The position numbers and the translations under genes were made by a program. A stretch of 7,030 nt of DNA from Bacillota bacterium (lineage in GTDB: Bacteria > Bacillota > Clostridia > Christensenellales > Aristaeellaceae). Under the pieces are notes generated by a model that was not told the DNA's origin, made no database searches, and was given only the letters and a program-made list of their open reading frames with translations. Positions within the stretch are counted from its first letter, which is position 1, and every line of letters starts with the position of its first letter. Positions 5,965 through 7,030 of the stretch are shown in pieces. Where the stretch lies: NCBI GenBank assembly GCA_023392395.1, contig JAEVZE010000366.1, positions 1-7,030 on the forward strand. Direction: 5' to 3'.

Positions 5965-6747
5965 TCAGGTCATCTGCTGGCCGCCGGTCACGTTGATGGC
6001 CTGGCCGGTCATGTAGGAAGATTCGTCGGACAAAAGGAAGACCATGAGGTTGGCCACGTCTTCGTACTGGCAGCCGCGCCTCATGGGCACCTGGTTGATG
6101 TACTTTTCACGGATTTTTTCCTTGGTGGTGCCCTGGTTGCGGGCGTACTGCTCGTAGAGGGAGTTGACCCACAGCGGGCTGTCCAGCAGGTTTCCCGGGC
6201 AGATGGAGTTAACGCGGATGTTTTCTTCCGCCAGTTCCAGCGCCAGCGACTGGGTGAGGCCCACGCCGCCGAACTTTGACGCCGCGTAGGCGCAGTTCTT
6301 GGCGGAGCCCTTCTTGCCCGACTTGGAGTTGATCTGCACGATGGAGCCCTTGCCGCCCTTGCGCAGGTAGGGGACCACGGCCTTGCAGGTGTTGAAGTAG
6401 CCGTTCAGGTTGACGTCCACGACCTTGGAGAACTGGCGGTAGGTCAGCTCCTCGATGGGCCCGGAAATCAGGATCGCGGCGTTGGAGACGAGCAGATCGA
6501 TCCGGCCGTATTTTTCCTCGGCGGCCTTGCACATGGCCTCGCAGTCGTCAAAATTGGTCACGTCCACCTTGACGGCGATGGCGTCTGTCAGCGACGCCGC
6601 CACGGCCTTAGCCGCGTCAAAGTTCATATCGGCGACGACCACCTTGGCGCCTTCGTCAGAGAGCCGTTTGGCCAGCGCCTCGCCCAGGCCCTGCGCTGCG
6701 CCGGTGATGACCACCACGCGGTCCATCAAGCGCTTACAATCGGACAT
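5965..6747 (-). CDS. srlD: Sorbitol-6-phosphate 2-dehydrogenase (SDR family)
   Basis: This short-chain dehydrogenase of 260 residues probably oxidises D-sorbitol 6-phosphate to fructose 6-phosphate with NAD+. The cofactor motif is TGAAQGLG (15-22), and Asp40 after the second strand fits NAD(H). SNAA (88-91), Asn113, Ser141, Tyr154 and Lys158 form the active site. The stretches QINSKSGKKGS, KFGGVGLTQSLALELAE, PGNLLDSPLW, VPMRRGC and the end SSYMTGQAINVTGGQ are those of the SrlD/SorD/GutD group and not of generic SDRs. It is the first gene of the operon. The ATG at 6747 has AGGAGG (6756-6761) 8 nt upstream. This adds seven residues before Met8, where E. coli SrlD-like proteins begin, and those codons hold a cre-like sequence. 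SorD is an equally valid name if the pathway substrate is sorbose. Confidence 0.88.
   Translation of the reverse strand: MSDCKRLMDRVVVITGAAQGLGEALAKRLSDEGAKVVVADMNFDAAKAVAASLTDAIAVKVDVTNFDDCEAMCKAAEEKYGRIDLLVSNAAILISGPIEELTYRQFSKVVDVNLNGYFNTCKAVVPYLRKGGKGSIVQINSKSGKKGSAKNCAYAASKFGGVGLTQSLALELAEENIRVNSICPGNLLDSPLWVNSLYEQYARNQGTTKEKIREKYINQVPMRRGCQYEDVANLMVFLLSDESSYMTGQAINVTGGQQMT
6725..6738 (-). promoter_or_regulatory. Candidate cre (CcpA) site inside the start of srlD
   Basis: TGTAAGCGCTTGAT on the minus strand matches the left half and the CG core of the Firmicutes cre consensus TGWAANCGNTNWCA. The last three positions deviate. The core AAGCGCTT is a perfect palindrome. It overlaps codons 4-8 of srlD. 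Catabolite repression at an early intragenic cre is plausible for a sugar-alcohol operon; this is inferred from sequence alone. Confidence 0.5.
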
Positions 6748-6785
6748 TGCGTATCCCTCCTAAAGCGGATCCATTTTCGTTCATA

Positions 6786-6814
6786 ATGATAGCAGTTTCG
6801 CCAAAAGCGCTCTA
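6786..6814 (-). promoter_or_regulatory. Weak candidate promoter of the hexitol operon
   Basis: TATCAT (6786-6791, minus strand) is one base off the -10 consensus and lies about 40 nt upstream of the srlD ATG. At 17 nt spacing, TAGAGC (6809-6814) matches only three of six -35 positions, which would suit an activator-dependent promoter. Nearby TATGAA and CATTAT are alternatives. Confidence 0.35.
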
Positions 6815-6872
6815 GTCTGTTCATGTAAAAACGAGGGAACAAACCAATGACGCAAGGGCCTGGCAGAGGAGG

Positions 6873-6896
6873 AAACGAAATGAATCGCTTTCGTTT
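6873..6896. promoter_or_regulatory. Inverted repeat AAACGAAA-N8-TTTCGTTT, possible operator
   Basis: It has perfect 8-bp arms (6873-6880 and 6889-6896). The same AACGAAA heptamer also occurs on the minus strand at 6775-6781, next to the possible -10 of the hexitol operon. Repeated copies in one intergenic region suggest a transcription factor target, but no known regulator motif is matched with confidence. It also overlaps a candidate plus-strand start codon. Confidence 0.3.
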
Positions 6897-7030
6897 TGCG
6901 CGACAGAGGGCCTGCTTTGCGGTTTTCCGGCGCGTTGGAAGCTGCGCGGTCTTCGTCTGCTTGATCAAAATTCAGGGGCTGCGGCCCCCGAACCCCCGTT
7001 GGGGTGGAGGCGACAGCCCCTTGCTTATTC
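6880..7030 (+). CDS. Possible divergent small gene, 5' part only (unrecognised)
   Basis: An ATG at 6880 is preceded by a near-ideal Shine-Dalgarno AGAGGAGG (6865-6872) at 7 nt, and the frame is open for the 50 codons to the window end. The product begins MNRFRFARQRACFAVFRR, then a Cys/Val-rich stretch to CLIKIQG. From about residue 34 it is encoded by the GC-rich palindromic block at 6974-7021, giving a Pro/Gly-rich sequence typical of translated repeats. No domain is recognised. The site may be a chance one, or a gene interrupted by the repeat. Its position divergent to the hexitol operon would suit a regulator, but the sequence shows no DNA-binding motif. Confidence 0.22.
   Translation, partial: MNRFRFARQRACFAVFRRVGSCAVFVCLIKIQGLRPPNPRWGGGDSPLLI
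6974..7021. repeat. GC-rich palindromic block at right edge
   Basis: The outer arms AGGGGCTG (6974-6981) and CAGCCCCT (7014-7021) enclose smaller inverted pairs: GGGGC/GCCCC, and ACCCC (6992-6996) with GGGGT (7001-7005). It has the same GC-rich, nested palindromic character as the elements around psuK and psuG but no long shared sequence with them. It may belong to a second class of dispersed repeat or serve as a 3'-end structure for a gene beyond the window. Confidence 0.5.

Noticed and set aside
6870..6900. A second cre site in the AAACGAAA inverted repeat
   Set aside because: The spacing around the CG core does not fit the cre consensus, with mismatches at fixed positions on either strand.
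6726..6968. An 80-codon minus-strand frame upstream of srlD
   Set aside because: It starts with TTG without a ribosome binding site, overlaps the srlD start and its promoter region, and gives a basic sequence without family features.

Overview
The window looks like chromosomal DNA from a GC-rich member of the Firmicutes, most likely a gut-type Clostridia lineage. This is inferred from three things: the GyrB N-terminus has the clostridial pattern (YDENQIQVLEGLEAVR), every gene has a strong AGGAGG-type ribosome binding site, and there is a candidate CcpA (cre) site. I cannot name a genus. All confidently called genes lie on the minus strand, so they are transcribed from high to low coordinates.

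Layout in order of transcription. (1) 6747-3518 is a tight three-gene operon with 11-12 nt gaps. It encodes an SDR close to sorbitol-6-phosphate 2-dehydrogenase, a mannitol-1-phosphate 5-dehydrogenase, and a zinc-type dehydrogenase of the L-sorbose-1-phosphate reductase (SorE) type. The operon ends at a strong palindromic terminator (3454-3487). Its three enzymes interconvert hexitol and ketose phosphates and should converge on fructose 6-phosphate, but no PTS transporter is in view. (2) 3517-3242 is a 276-nt gap holding two related hairpin terminators, a doubtful 20-codon ORF and a GC-rich double-palindrome repeat. (3) 3241-1354 is a pseudouridine salvage pair. A PsuK-type PfkB kinase phosphorylates pseudouridine, and the glycosidase PsuG splits pseudouridine 5'-phosphate into uracil and ribose 5-phosphate. 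The two genes are separated by another palindromic element, and psuG is followed by a third element and a terminator. (4) 1114-1 is the N-terminal part of gyrB with its own promoter, running off the left edge.

The right end (6748-7030) carries the upstream region of the hexitol operon. It also has a possible divergent plus-strand start with an ideal Shine-Dalgarno that soon runs into another GC-rich palindromic block.

The enzymes are known families and I see no clear undescribed system. The most unusual feature is the set of compound GC-rich palindromes. Two sit right at the stop codons of psuG and psuK. Two copies share an exact 30-bp core in opposite orientation on either side of psuK, and the psuK product appears to lack the usual C-terminal end just where the element begins.
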